DNA from: Arcuatula senhousia
Lineage: Eukaryota; Mollusca; Bivalvia; Mytilida; Mytilidae
Reading direction: 5' to 3'
Length of the DNA: 64,000 nucleotides
Assembly (NCBI GenBank): GCA_963971305.1
Contig: CAXARO010001844.1
Span: 62,001 to 126,000, forward strand
Below are positions 47,980-60,800 of this stretch, in pieces. How positions within the stretch are numbered: the stretch's first letter is position 1; each line of letters begins with the position of its first letter. The notes below the pieces were generated by a model. It was not told the DNA's origin. It saw nothing but the letters and a program-made list of their open reading frames with translations, and ran no database searches. The position numbers were made by a program, and so were the translations under genes.

Positions 47980-49425
47980 CTATTTACATAATTTACTGAC
48001 TGATTCTGTACATCCACGAATGTTATATGATACATACTGATAATTGGACATTATTTCTATACATGGTTTAAGGATGTACAACGGAACCATCAAAATAATC
48101 TTATTTCGGGAAGGGATATGTGTTGTCCATACTGATTTTCCATACAGTTTCAGTTTTTATTATTTTGTCTTGACCTTTTTTTATTTTCATCCCTAAATTG
48201 AGCACAGTAGGTATCCTTAATTATTTTTGTGACATGCCTTTCGATGTCAAATTTACCCATAGCCTACACTTATACAAATCAAATGGGTGTCTCATTTATT
48301 TGGATATACGTGTCGAGAAAATGAAAAATAAAAAAAGAACATTTAAAAAATGGGTCAAACATAGAAATGACCGGATTTCGTTAAAAAGAAGTAGATAAAC
48401 GTCAGACTTGAAATCAAATTCCATTTTATGGTAGCCCATGATGATGATGTATACCAAAAATAATGCGCCTCTGGTGAGTAGTTAGTGAGAAAACTGGTAC
48501 GAAGCATTAAATTGTCTACTGATGAACATTTATATCAATACATTTAAGTCAGTTGAGCGACAAACCTGATATCGAATCATTTGTTATAAAAGCCCGTGCT
48601 GATGCTGCTTACTAAACAACCCATGCAAGTTAGCGAAAATTTCTGTAAAGGTCGATAATAGTAGGCTAAATGGGACCCGCTACAATTGCCACACTGGCCG
48701 GCAAACTGCAAACAGGGAAGGGACTCACAAAAGCATCAACTGGTCGTTTTCCATTCCAGAATTAATCAATAAGTTTACAAACTAAATATCAAGAGGCTAT
48801 GATTAGTAGATGTAGGTGCTGAGGAAAATGATAATTACAAAAAAGGTTGCCCGCTTAAACGACATCTACAGTATATATCCCTGGAATTTTCACTCCGTGC
48901 GATCTGGCCAATAACATCTTGCTAGTACATTGTCCTAAATACACATGCAGTGCATACATATTTTACAGGAGGTAATACCGGGCGAATAATTTAAATTCAA
49001 TACGTGGTATATGCCCTTTTTGTCCATTAAAGACCAATAAGAGACGCTTTAGACAAAAGTTGTACGGCAACAATACCAAAAAGCAAATACAAAAGAAACA
49101 TAATAAATAAAATCTTCTGGTTTAAATAACACAAATCAAGCATCGCCTCGTGTCCACTTCAAGTGTTTGGACAATTAAGAAAGTTTTTTTTTAAACCTCA
49201 AAAGACTTTGATATTTGTCGCCGTAAGTTTTATTATATACAAGACTGGTTCATGACTTATGGTACAGGCTGAATAAAAACCCGAGGTAACCAGGTTTATT
49301 GGCACTATAACTTTCCATTTTCATTGCGATTTAGAATCCGTGTGCAACATCAACATTCACTTTACATTATATGAGTTTGTGAAATATAGGTGGCTAACGG
49401 TTGGTGAACGTATGTGTCATGCCAT
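47980..49425. other. Gene-less stretch
   Basis: No exon pairs, domain-bearing frames or clear repeats could be supported here. The 66-codon frame at 48198-48398 includes GCLIYLDIRVEKMKNKKRTF but has no matching splice context. Confidence 0.45.
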
Positions 49426-49427
49426 TT

Positions 49428-49486
49428 TTGTCTCGCCTGCGACGAATAGTCGCACAAGGCGAGACATAGGTATTACTTTCCGGCGG

Positions 49487-49517
<31 letters not shown>

Positions 49518-49950
49518 GGCGGCGGCATCGTAAACTTTTTTGTAAGACTTTTGTGGACAACGAATTGCTTGAAAAGTATAATAGCTAGGCATCTGATATT
49601 TGGTATACAGACAGGTTATGGTCTACGCAACTGTCACCATGCCATGTGACCCTGACCCCATTTTTACGCTCCAGTGACTCTGTGAACTTAGGTCATTTTT
49701 CAGGCCGTAAACTTTTTTGTAAGACTTTGTGGACGATGAATTGCTTGAAAAGTATATTAGCTAGGCATCTGATATTAGGTATACAGACAGTTTAGGTTAT
49801 GGTCTACGCAACTGTTACCATGCCATGTGACCATGGCCCCATTTTCACGCTTTAGTGACTGTGAACTTAGGTCTTTTTTTTCAGACAGAAAACTTTTTGT
49901 AATACTTGTGTGGACAATGGATTGCTTGAATAAGCATTACCAACAGAGGT
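49428..49950 (+). repeat. Module with TGTCTCGCCTGC hairpin and CGG-triplet tract
   Basis: TTGTCTCGCCTGCGACGAAT pairs with AGTCGCACAAGGCGAGACA to make a stem of about 16 bp at 49430-49466. It is followed by a (CGG)n tract at 49482-49526, then two units of about 190 bp with TGCTTGAAAAGTATAATAGC, CATCTGATATTTGGTATACA and CAACTGTCACCATGCCATGT. Common layout with 61369-62058. Confidence 0.7.
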
Positions 49951-49959
49951 AAATAAATT

Positions 49960-52900
49960 AGGATCCTTTATTAAAAAGTCTATAGAACTGAGGACAGGGG
50001 AACCTTAAACATTTGCTTCATAATGTATATATATATTTTTTCAACTTGTTACATGTGTATTTGTATGTATGTCTGTTTATGTCTATGTTATACTGTCACA
50101 AACTGTATATATAGTATATATGACAATAAAGATTGAATTGAAAAAAAAATTAACTGAGCCGTTTGCTTACATGATATTGTCAATATCGCTCAGAATAGGC
50201 TACTAACAAAATTACCATCACTTAGATGTAGAACTTGAGTGTTATAAGAAAATAGTCCGTGAACATCGGGTATGTAGAAAATGTCAAGTATAAGATGATA
50301 AATTTCATTTTATGCTTGAATTTTTATTAAATAAGGATCAAAGGAAACGATTGTAAGACAAATTATAGTTTCACAACCAGAAGTTAACAAACTTGAACCA
50401 CTTGATAAACCTAAACTTATTTCAAATCTAGATAATTCTATTTTTTCCATAGTTGGACTTGTAGATTTTTGATTGATAAAGCAGTCTTTAGAATAGTTAA
50501 AATGAGATCCACATTCATGACATTGGTCATGTTGGTCAAGATAATAATATTTGGATTATCATGTTTATTATTGATTAAGTGTATATGTCCTTTGTACTTT
50601 GTACTTTGTCTGTGTATGGAACCCTGAAGGCAGTTTAAAATACGTTGTATGATTTTAAACAAAGTGAAACACGATTTACACCCTTTATTGACATAGCCCC
50701 TGAGTCCTCATATTATAGGGTACTGGACTGTGAAACATCTAAGCAGCCTCCTAAACCACACTTTAGTCCTGCACGTCAAATTTGCATATCCCGTACATTT
50801 TTATATAGAAAAGGGACTTAGATGAGTCTGTAGTAGTCGGAGTTGCTGTCATTTATTTGTCTGTATATACTTTACAAAAGTTTTGAGTCATTTTATGCAA
50901 CATGTACGAAAGTATATATTTTCGAATCTGTTTTTCCGTCCGTCCCAAATCAGGTAAGCCACATAGCAGTGAAAGAAGTATGCAATCATCATGAAATTTT
51001 ATACACATAATGAATTAACAACAAAGAAATCGTCATAAAATTGTACTAGTTTAATCAATCTCATGGTTAATTTGACCACAGAAAAGAGTTATAATTAGGT
51101 TTACCTAAAGTGTTAAGCTATTTTTCAATGAAAGGAGTATGAGATGCATGATCATGAAATTTTATTAACATGCTAGTATTTTGTCGGAAAGTTCACCAAA
51201 GAATGCATGGGTCCAGCGCAAATGACTATCCATATTGGGCCTCAAACATACAAGGCTCACCATAACTTGTAAGCGTAACTCCTTCTATATAAACGGTTTG
51301 ATAGCATTTGATAAAACTTTGCATGATATAATTACATTTGATGGAATGTGCGTTTAAATAGTTTACTTTGTTGTCGGATAGCATTCTAGAAATAAGGACA
51401 ATTGAAGTTTTTTTCGCAATATAGTGTTCATTAACAATAACAGTGTCTTAATCAATAGTTTGTATGTTTGTATGTGTATATAATTGTAATTGTATTGGTA
51501 ACAATCCTGTATTTGGATTTTAGACCAAATAAAAATTCTGTTCTGTTCTGTTGACAATATGAAACGGTGGAATATCCCTTAATCAGGAGGTATTACCGGC
51601 AACGCAGACTGACAAAATAAACGGCAATCCCTATTTGCTAACGGTGTATGATTTTGAACAAAGAAAAAGACAATAGGGACAGGAGTTAAAGGCAGTTAAT
51701 CATTGAAAACGGCAGCAGACGACCGCAGTTTTTGGAAAAGTCTAACACAATTTTTTACAAGATATTCAGTTCATTAAATAAGTTGATAATCTCGTAATAA
51801 TAGTTTTTGAAATAAAACAACTTAAACATATATCTACATGCAACTGCCCTTATATTTGAACGTAATTTCAATTATAATACCATTTAGCAATGGCATGAAG
51901 TCCACAAAATTATTCCCAGTTGTGATTTATGCAACCACCTGTGATATTTTTCTGGCCATAAAATGTGACTTCAAAAATAAAAAAAAAATAGTATGAAAAA
52001 TATTTTATAGCTGTGTAATATAATGAATTAAAGATAAATGATCTATCACTAGAGGTCGCGTCTATTAACACGAAAGCAGTTGCTCACAAATAAATATCCC
52101 CCCCCCAAAAAAAAAAAACAAACAAACAAAAAAAAACAAACAAAAAAAACAATCCGATCAAATTTTCAAATAGTAAGTTCACATTTAAATAATGTCACAA
52201 GGATTGTGTGAAGGTTTCATGAAATCCATTGAGGGGTTTAGTAGGAGTTGTGGATAAGAGATGCATACCCCTTTGTTGTGTAATGGCCGATTCCTTGTTT
52301 GCTAAGGAAAACATCAAATATCAATCAGATCAAATTTTTAAATAGTATAGGTGCACATCTGCAGTATGTCACAATAATTGTATGAAAGTTTCATGAAAAT
52401 CGATTTAGGGGTTAAGGAGGAGTTGCGGATAAGAATAGGGTACCCTAAAGTGTAACGGATGGACGGACGCACGGATGGACACCCCTATCACTATTTACCC
52501 CCTTATTTTTCAAGCGGGGGTTTAAAAAAAGAAAGAAGAATATTTCATGGCAGAAGAAATAAATTATTCCTTTATAGTGTTAAAAGTTGTATTTAGTTGT
52601 AATAATTAAAACAATTTTGAGATAATACCAATTAGTTACAGTTTAGCATTAGAATACACAAGACACGTGCAGCGCATCAAAAGGTAATCTTACTTAAAAA
52701 ATATATATATATTTTAAGTTACCCCACTTTTGGGATGTCATGTAAGCGTGGAACCACCGGTACATCTATACGGTAGAAATAGATATTTGATAGTAAATGA
52801 ATGAAAATAACTAGTAACCAGAATAAGAGCAATATACATTATTTGTCAAATTCATATAAACAGTTTAAGAATTTTCATTTCCAATAACAGTTATTAAAAC

Positions 52901-53040
52901 GAAAATTCATTGAAAAAAGTTACTAGTATTTTATAGACTAATATAACTGTTTACCTATTGCAGCGACTGCCGTCAACTGTTGTGAAAATGTTTCAATTAT
53001 CTTTTTTTATGCATAATTTCGAGTGCGAAAACATAATTTT
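49960..53040. other. Gene-less region with retroelement tails and modules
   Basis: 50080-50145 ends AATAAAGATTGAATTGAA, a typical LINE 3' tail. 50850-51330 is a module (TTTTTCCGTCCGTCCC then two units with CATCATGAAATTTTATACAC). 51470-51555 ends AATAAAAATTCTGTTCTGTT, another LINE-like tail. 52070-52520 has two units with TTTCATGAAA and GAGGAGTTGCGGATAAG and a GGATGGACGGACGCACGG tract. No coding exon was recognised. Confidence 0.55.
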
Positions 53041-53043
53041 TTG

Positions 53044-53565
53044 AAAAAGAGTGAGTGAGTGAGTGAGTGAGTTGGTGTTTTAAGCCCGTGAAACGCTATA
53101 TAGATTATTTACGGGCGATGAACATGAAAACGATGATTAAATGAACATGACATGATAATAATGATGATGATGATGATAAATGAAATATGGGGATGGGGTG
53201 GGAACAAAGGAACAGTGAGTTTTAACGTCCACAGGAAAAAGAGGAGAGGTGGGTAGGGGCGGAAAATTAAGCCTATGTGGTGCACTACTTGGCGGTCCAC
53301 AAAGGGGTCTTTTACGTGCATGAAGCGTGGCCCTCTCCACACACCTTGGCCTACTATGGTCAGCGGTCAGCGTTTCCCTATTATAGACCTGACAACCCCA
53401 GCGGACGAGGGCCACCCTATACAGCCACCCAGGGTACACACTTGGTCGCTCTGTGGGCTGAGCACTGACCCGACGTCAGAATCCCAAGACCCTTAGTCGC
53501 CTCTTACGACAAGGCAGGCTCTGCTGTGGGCCTATTTGCCACCGGGCCCGCACGGGACTTTTTGA
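53044..53565. repeat. GC-rich interspersed element with GAGT microsatellite
   Basis: A (GAGT)n tract at 53050-53073 is followed by a segment clearly richer in G+C than its surroundings, with GGGGTCTTTTACGTGCATGA, CTTAGTCGCCTCTTACGACA and CACCGGGCCCGCACGGGAC near the end. Overlapping open frames on both strands reflect base composition. It resembles a short interspersed element but no RNA polymerase III boxes were confirmed. Confidence 0.5.
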
Positions 53566-54569
53566 AAAGAAATATTTCGGTGTAGGGCACTTATCATATC
53601 AAGATAAACTTTGTCAAATAAGGGGGGATTACGGAAGAATATAGCATATTCGATAGAGAAAATGTGTAAACTTTTAAAACGAAAAACATGTATATTAAAT
53701 TGTTATAAAGTTTGTTTAAATTAAGTCAGAATATAGCTTAGAGGTATACCAATTTGCAGTCGTCTATAATTTGTATTTGATAGTCCATTTAACTATTGAT
53801 TTTATCATTCAACTTTGTTTTGTTTTATTGATAGGACTGTCGTTTATTTTGCCAGGGTTATACGTTGCCGGTTATACCCCGTGTTGAAAAAATAGTTGGT
53901 TGAAGTTATAGAAAAGACCTGCACAGTATATTTTATTCCGAAGCTGATAGATGCAGAGATTTCATTGGTTGTTTAAAAAGATATTGCAAATGCTAAAATG
54001 CTTTAAGCTTATAAATGCTTAATTAATTCAGCTTATGCTAAAATGTTTAGCTTTTTGAATAAACTAAAAGAAAAACAATTGTGACCCTATTACCGCGTCA
54101 TGATTTGGCAAATCAATCAGAGTCCCGTGTTATCAGTTTGCATCATATAACAATCGTGGGTTTACAAATTTAGTTTCTAAATTGTGTAAAAAATGATTAA
54201 ACTTAATAGCTACATGTATATATGACGCAAGGCGCGTCATTTTTGGCATATTATAACAATGTTGAATATCAATTTAAGTAAGTATTATGTCGTTTGAGAA
54301 TGCTGAATAAAAGAATTATGTTCGAGTGTACAAGGCCTAAAAAATTCGATGAAGAATGGGTATAATTACCTTTGTCTGTCCGTCAGTTCGTTTGTCCATT
54401 ACTCAATTTCCGTCGCAGTTTCCTATGTAACCTTTTACCTATAGTATATATAATATTTGGCACAAGTGTTTACTTCTTTTATAAATAATAATGACTTGTC
54501 GGTATTATGCTTTATATCACGCTACGGCTAAAGTTATGTAACCGCAACGCACGTCTGTATCGACAGAAA

Positions 54570-54780
54570 AGATCAGTAAAACAAGATGACGTGCTGAATA
54601 AGTAAAATAAAAGAAGACGCAAAAATTGACATAGACCTGGAGCACTGTTAAGCTTGTCTGTAAAAATTCATTGAGAGCACAAAGATGTTTGGTCAGTTTC
54701 TTTGCCACAGAGCAACGGCGATGTTTACCGCAGTTGGTTGAGTTGAGTAGCCCTGTCATCTTGCAAACCAAGGTCGTCAA
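54570..54780 (-). CDS. Possible isolated minus-strand exon
   Basis: An open frame reads MTGLLNSTNCGKHRRCSVAK then KLTKHLCALNEFLQTSLTVLQ, with a possible acceptor TTTGCAAG before it and GTCTAT as weak donor after. The composition looks coding, but no partner exon was found and it lies just upstream of, and opposite to, the gene starting at 54895. Confidence 0.25.
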
Positions 54781-54894
54781 ACTATAATGTGGAAAACCTG
54801 ACTAAAAAATATGGTACACAATTTAGAATCAATGTCCGTGTCTGATTGTAATTTTTTGTTGATGAAAATCTCTATTGCAACCGTTATTTTGCAG

Positions 54895-57800
54895 GTCACT
54901 CCAAAAGAAGAGATGTTGCTCTTGATCGTAATGCAGTTGCTGTCGATTTGAAAGGACAGTGTGGTTGTACAGTCAACTGTTATTCTAAATTTACAGTGGG
55001 GGAAATTCTGTTTTGGAGACAAAAGATTCACAGCCTTCCTGAAGGTCCACAAAGGATGACAAAAATAATAGAAGTTTTGAAACTAGCAGCTGTAAATATG
55101 GAAAAACATGAAAAATCTCAAAAGTACAGGGTAGATCAAAAGCTTATATGCAGGTAGCGATTTTTAAAGGTTTTTATCGTTTATTCCAGATAATAAAGAA
55201 ACATTTGTACCACAATGTAAATATATGGAAAAAACACACAACACGCATATTTTGACATTTACAAAAAAATGAAGAATCTAGAATTAAGATTAATTACTTG
55301 TTTTACAAACTGTATGTCCTTCTCTTGTAAAAGTACAAAGTGTATATATATTTTTTTGTTCTAACTATCTGCTACTTGTTGAACACATAAAAAAATATAA
55401 ATTATAAATGTTACTACAAACTTTAATTTCTGAATCGTTTATAAATGACGTTGTTTTATTTAATATAGAAAGACCATGATCTGCCTCATATTAAAGATAT
55501 CAGTTGCAACCTTCACAAGAGCTAGATCCGACGCATTAAGAGGTGTTGCGTTCAGAATGGTAATTCCTAAAAACGAAACACGTACAGTAAAAGGTAATTA
55601 CTCATACTTAGTAGAATCACACCAGATCAATTAAGTTGAATCACCAACTGATTTGAAAATTCTTGAATGTATATCTTTTAGCTGCAAATTTGACAAAAGT
55701 TTATTTTCCAAAATTGTCCAAAAACGGCTGTTTGTGAAATGTGTTAAATTCCTGGCCATCTTAAAACTTGCAAATCAAGTTACTATACATGCTATGGGAT
55801 ATACAATTTGAACATGTGAATGCAACAAAATGAAATAAAATTCGGGTGGAACATCTTACATTTGATATGTTTAAAGGTATTTTTAATAAGGTTTGCACTA
55901 AAATTTGGGACCAAATAAAGTAAGAATATAAATGTTATTTTGTATGATGCAGTTTAAATGAATCAACATAATTTCAAAACCACCAACATAATTTCTATAA
56001 TTTCTTCTCTGTCCCTCCGTTTACAGCTTCGATAGCATGTCTAATGGCATTTTTACAAATTCGGCTCAGTAGCTATACATGTTGTTACATGTTGTTGCCT
56101 AAAAAGAACATAAGGTACATTACGTACTATAACACTGAAATACCGTATAGCTATAAGTCGAAAATAATAGTGGTTTAGAAATATATAAATTTTTGATTGT
56201 TCATTCAGCGGGAATCGAACCCATAAATGAACATCTATGGCAACACCATAAAACTTGTCAAATTTCCATTTTTGTCGGCATAATATTCTTAACATACTTG
56301 CATCGTCCTTGTTTTTGAATAGGTTGATTTGTTAAAAGGGTTCATTTTTGCTTTTAAGGGAAGATATGTGAAGGTTTCATCAAAACGTATGTTACATCCG
56401 TTTGTGACCAAGATCCGACGCAAGAAAGATACAGAATGCCATCATGTTTGAACAGATGCGACATATTTTCGATGTATGAAAACCTTTACCCTGAAGAACA
56501 CCTGAAGAAGAGTAAATTTTACAAGATATTGAAAGATAAATTCAAAGACTTGTCATTTAACAAGGTATATGATGCATGCATAATAAATATATTAACTAAA
56601 GAAGAAAAATTCTTTGAGAAACATTGTTAAATGTTAAAGTATTGATTTTCTGATCAGCAAAATTTAGAAAAAAATAGATAATCAGACTCGACCCAACATG
56701 CTTACTATTAGCTCCCCCACCCACTTTTGAATCAAAAGGGCGCTCCCTAAGCCACACTGAGTGACGTGTTTTTTTTTCTGAATTAGAACTTTCTGTGCCC
56801 TCAAAATACAAAACAATTAAGACATGATTAAATACTGTCCCGCAGAACATTATTTAGTGTACCTTTTTGAAATGAGTCATATTTTATCAAAAGAAACAAT
56901 ATTTATTTATTGTTATTATTTTTTACGATAAGCCATAAAGAGACCATTCGTTCCCGTATCCATGAAAAATAATGGTACGTGTAAAAGGTGGGAAGCAAAG
57001 AGGGCTTAATCGATGTAAAAAACGAATCGACCCTGGGAATTTGCTACAAATTATTAAAATACAACCAGTTTTAACAGATATCGAATGTGCCGTAATTCCT
57101 TTATGAATAAACAATATTGTGAAATCGAATGGGAATTATATTCGAAATATAATGTGACATATAGTTGAGGTTCCCCGTTGATTAATTTGTTCTCTCATTG
57201 GATCAAATGTCGGGGTTAACAAAATTTCTCATGATAGAGGTTTTCTAGATTTTCCAGCTTGATATGCGAAAATTACTGTAGTTGACCTAGTCAACTTCTA
57301 TGACCTAGCCAAGAAACAATTAATCATTTTATCTTAGGCAGGTGATCAAGGTCCTCGATCGATATGCTGCTTAAATAATACGCATGACGGTCTATACTAC
57401 GGCCTTTATATGTAACAAGGTCAATGCTCTTAACTGCATGTTTATGATAATTGTTACTGTAACTTGGGCTTGTTAAAATTTGATCTGTTTTTTTTTCGGG
57501 GGGGGGGCTTGTTTTTTTCCCAAAATATTATATTGAACTTTATTTTTTATGTAAAAACTATACAGTCTGCAGAGGTTAAATATTCTGTTTTTAAGGATTT
57601 CTGCTATATAGAATAAATGCAAAATGTTTTTTTTTTAAATCTGTCTTTAACAAATAAATATTTTTTCCGCGCTCTGCGCAGAAAAAATATTCTGAGCAAA
57701 ACAAAAAACCAATTCCCCCCTTTAAGTCAAATGACCCGTATCTAAGAGTTAAAATAATGTTAAGGTTATAAGACTTTTGTTGAAAATGAATTAATGGAAA

Positions 57801-60800
57801 AGTATAATACATAGGTTTCAATATTTGGTACTTGACGAAGTAGTCCATTCAACTGTCACTACAAAATTCATTTAAGTATATCCGCCTTAAATTTCTGAGA
57901 TAAGGGGTACACTAACCACAAGTAATAGAAAACGGCTTCACGAAAACCTAACTTGAAGTAAAACAATTGAACACAAAAATCATCGAACATTAAGAGGTTC
58001 ATGACTAGACACGAAGTACTAGTATTAGATTTTTCAGAGCATTTTCCATAAAAGTCTTAAAAACTTACAAATTCACCTTTAATAAAGACCTAAGTTTACA
58101 GAAAGCCACTGAAGCATTTAAATTGGATTGTGCAGGGTCCCATTGCATGGTTCCTGTTCCGTAGACCATATCCTATACTAAATATCAGTTGCATAAATAA
58201 TAGGTAACTTGGATCATGCAATTGGACCCTGATCCTATTTAACTTTAAACTTAATTAAAGGTGGATTTGTACGATTTTAAGACTATCATGCAAAGTGATC
58301 CACTGATGATGTACTTTTATGAAACAGTTTGCATGTTGGTCGTCTGCACATGGTGTGAATTATTTTTTATCATCGAAATCATGAACATAAAAAGTATTCG
58401 AAGTCCTGAAAAGCGTACTGGAAGCTTTAAAGGCTGAAAATCAATTAACAGAAGAATATGATTTAAGTTTTGAAAGTTAACGTTATATTGTTGGAATTCC
58501 TCGCTAATTTTTTTTATGAATTTGATTATTTGAATCAATGCTATTTTTTTAAACAAAGAATTAACTGAGAAAATTTTTTCTATATAGTTTCTAATACACA
58601 TGTATTCAGCTACCAATGAGTATTTTTTTTTATATAAGCTATTAATGAGTAGTTTTATATTCTATAAAAAGAAAGTATACATTATCTTTTACTTTGTCAA
58701 TCATTCATGTTTTTTCGTAATAATAATCACTGTCGTTCGGCGAAAATTGGTCGGATTTCATTCCGACTGATTCGGGATGTTTGTTATTAATCTCTTTGCC
58801 CTAATCGTATCCTCTCCCAGTTCGAATATATCCCCCCCCCAAAAAAAAAGGAATTTAAGGCTCTAATATTATATGTTTTAGTGTCAACGATTTACAAAGT
58901 GCACAGAATGCTCAGACTTCAGATACCTCATTGAAAATGAGAAGGATCCCTATCAGCGTTCCTGTCTAGAGGCAGCTTTGAATCAACACTTACTTGAACA
59001 ACAGTAAGTTACAGTGATTACCAATGATTACGTAGAATCAGTTATAATTACACTATTGCACGCACCGAAGGAAGAATATTTTTTTCTTATTGATCTCCAC
59101 TCCAATAATTCAAAATAAAAAAAACAAAGGGTACGATAGACAACGATCAAACAAAGACAGTAGCGCTAATACGGCCGAACAAACTCTATTTTTTAGTTTC
59201 TAATTCCATTTTGTAAATTTTGATTGCTTGTTTTGTGTTTGTTTGCTTGCTTTTGTTTCAGTTTTTTTGTCGGGTGTGTGATAGCTTTTTCTTAAGCAGT
59301 CACTGTGATTTAACTTCATTACAGAATCGAGAGAGAGGCATACTATGTTCGGAGAGCTCAAGCTGAAATGAGACCCAATCAATTCCTATCCCTGATTTTG
59401 GATGGCATGGACCAAAACAAAACAGATTTACCGCATTTTGCACACTGGAATACTCCAAATGTAAATATTAAAATTTGTACAAATTATATATATGTTCAAC
59501 TTGTTTGATTTACAAACTTATATGGTATTGTCGCTATTGTGTTTTTATTCTTTTTGAACAAATATTGGCAATGTATATTGTTTGCTTTCTCTTTCTTATT
59601 CTGTTTTTTACCCTGTACATTGTATATATAATATTTTTTGTCCCCGCCGCAATGCGGAGCGGGGCCATAGAAATGCCGTGCGTCCGTCCGTCCCTCCGTC
59701 CGTTCGTCCGTCCGGCCTTCCGTCCGTCCGTCACACTTTTTGTCGGATTTTTCTGAAATTTATACCAAATATTTATATTACTAATACCTTGGTCAAGTTC
59801 AAAAATCAGCATTTTCAATAATTTTTGTAAGTTGTGGGACTTTGACCATAAAAAAGACTGTTTTTTTTGCGCTTTCGTCCGTACAGATGTTGACGGATTT
59901 CCATGAAATAAATATACATTCATTAAAATTGATAATGGATTCTTTTTCTTCAGAATGCTGGAACTCAAAAGTTGAGGACTCATATAACTGGCAGCATAGT
60001 TCATGGCAGGGGAAAATATTGTTTTGTAGATTTTAATGAGTTCCAACACAATACAAATTTGACACTGTCCTGTCTCCTAAACATACTACAGAAAGAATCA
60101 AACGATGGTCAGTTACCACCAACATTATATGTACAACTAGACAACACTACCAGGTAAATATATTATTTGTTTTTATCTATTCAAAGGCCATTTTAAGTCC
60201 AAAACATCAAAGACAAATCGAATAGACATTGAATACCTACAGATACACGCCACATCTTTTAAAAAATTTCAACTAACAAAGCCAAATTTAAAAAGTTAGT
60301 GATGATGCTGGGTTTATCTGAACTTTAAGATTTATCTTGGTAATAGTTGTCAGTTTCTGTATACCCACCTAGATGATAAAATTCCTCTGTGACTACAGCA
60401 GTAACACATGCCCATCGCAATGAGACCTCGAATGAAATTTTGTGAAGGAAGTACATGTACAACAGTTTATGAACACCTGAACATTTTTTTGCAAATGTTG
60501 CTAAAAAGGGAATTTCAAAGTTGAGAATCTAATAGTCAAAGTCATGTTCATTGATATGATTGATATAATTGATAATTGTTTCTTTTCGTATACTCAGGGA
60601 AAACAAGAACAAGTATTTCATTGGCATGATTGCGTATTTGGTAAAGAAGAAGATTATATTTGAGGTAACTGACACACATTTATATATATAACACTAAAGC
60701 TAAGTTTTCATAATACTTTTGAAACTCCAATTTTATTACCCTGAATTTTAAACTGCATTTTAACACAAAGAAGAAAGAAGCCCTTTTTATGTCCCATCTA

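Noticed and set aside
53109..53496. Overlapping open frames of 60-100 codons on both strands
   Set aside because: Consequence of the GC-rich interspersed element; no splice or domain support.
56200..56232. tRNA-like T-arm (GGTTCGATTCCCGC on the minus strand)
   Set aside because: No matching D-arm, anticodon arm or acceptor stem could be folded around it; it sits within short inverted TGTTCATT arms.
59534..60049. 171-codon minus-strand open frame
   Set aside because: It is antisense to exon 59954-60153 and to the CGTCCGTCC module, whose low complexity keeps frames open.
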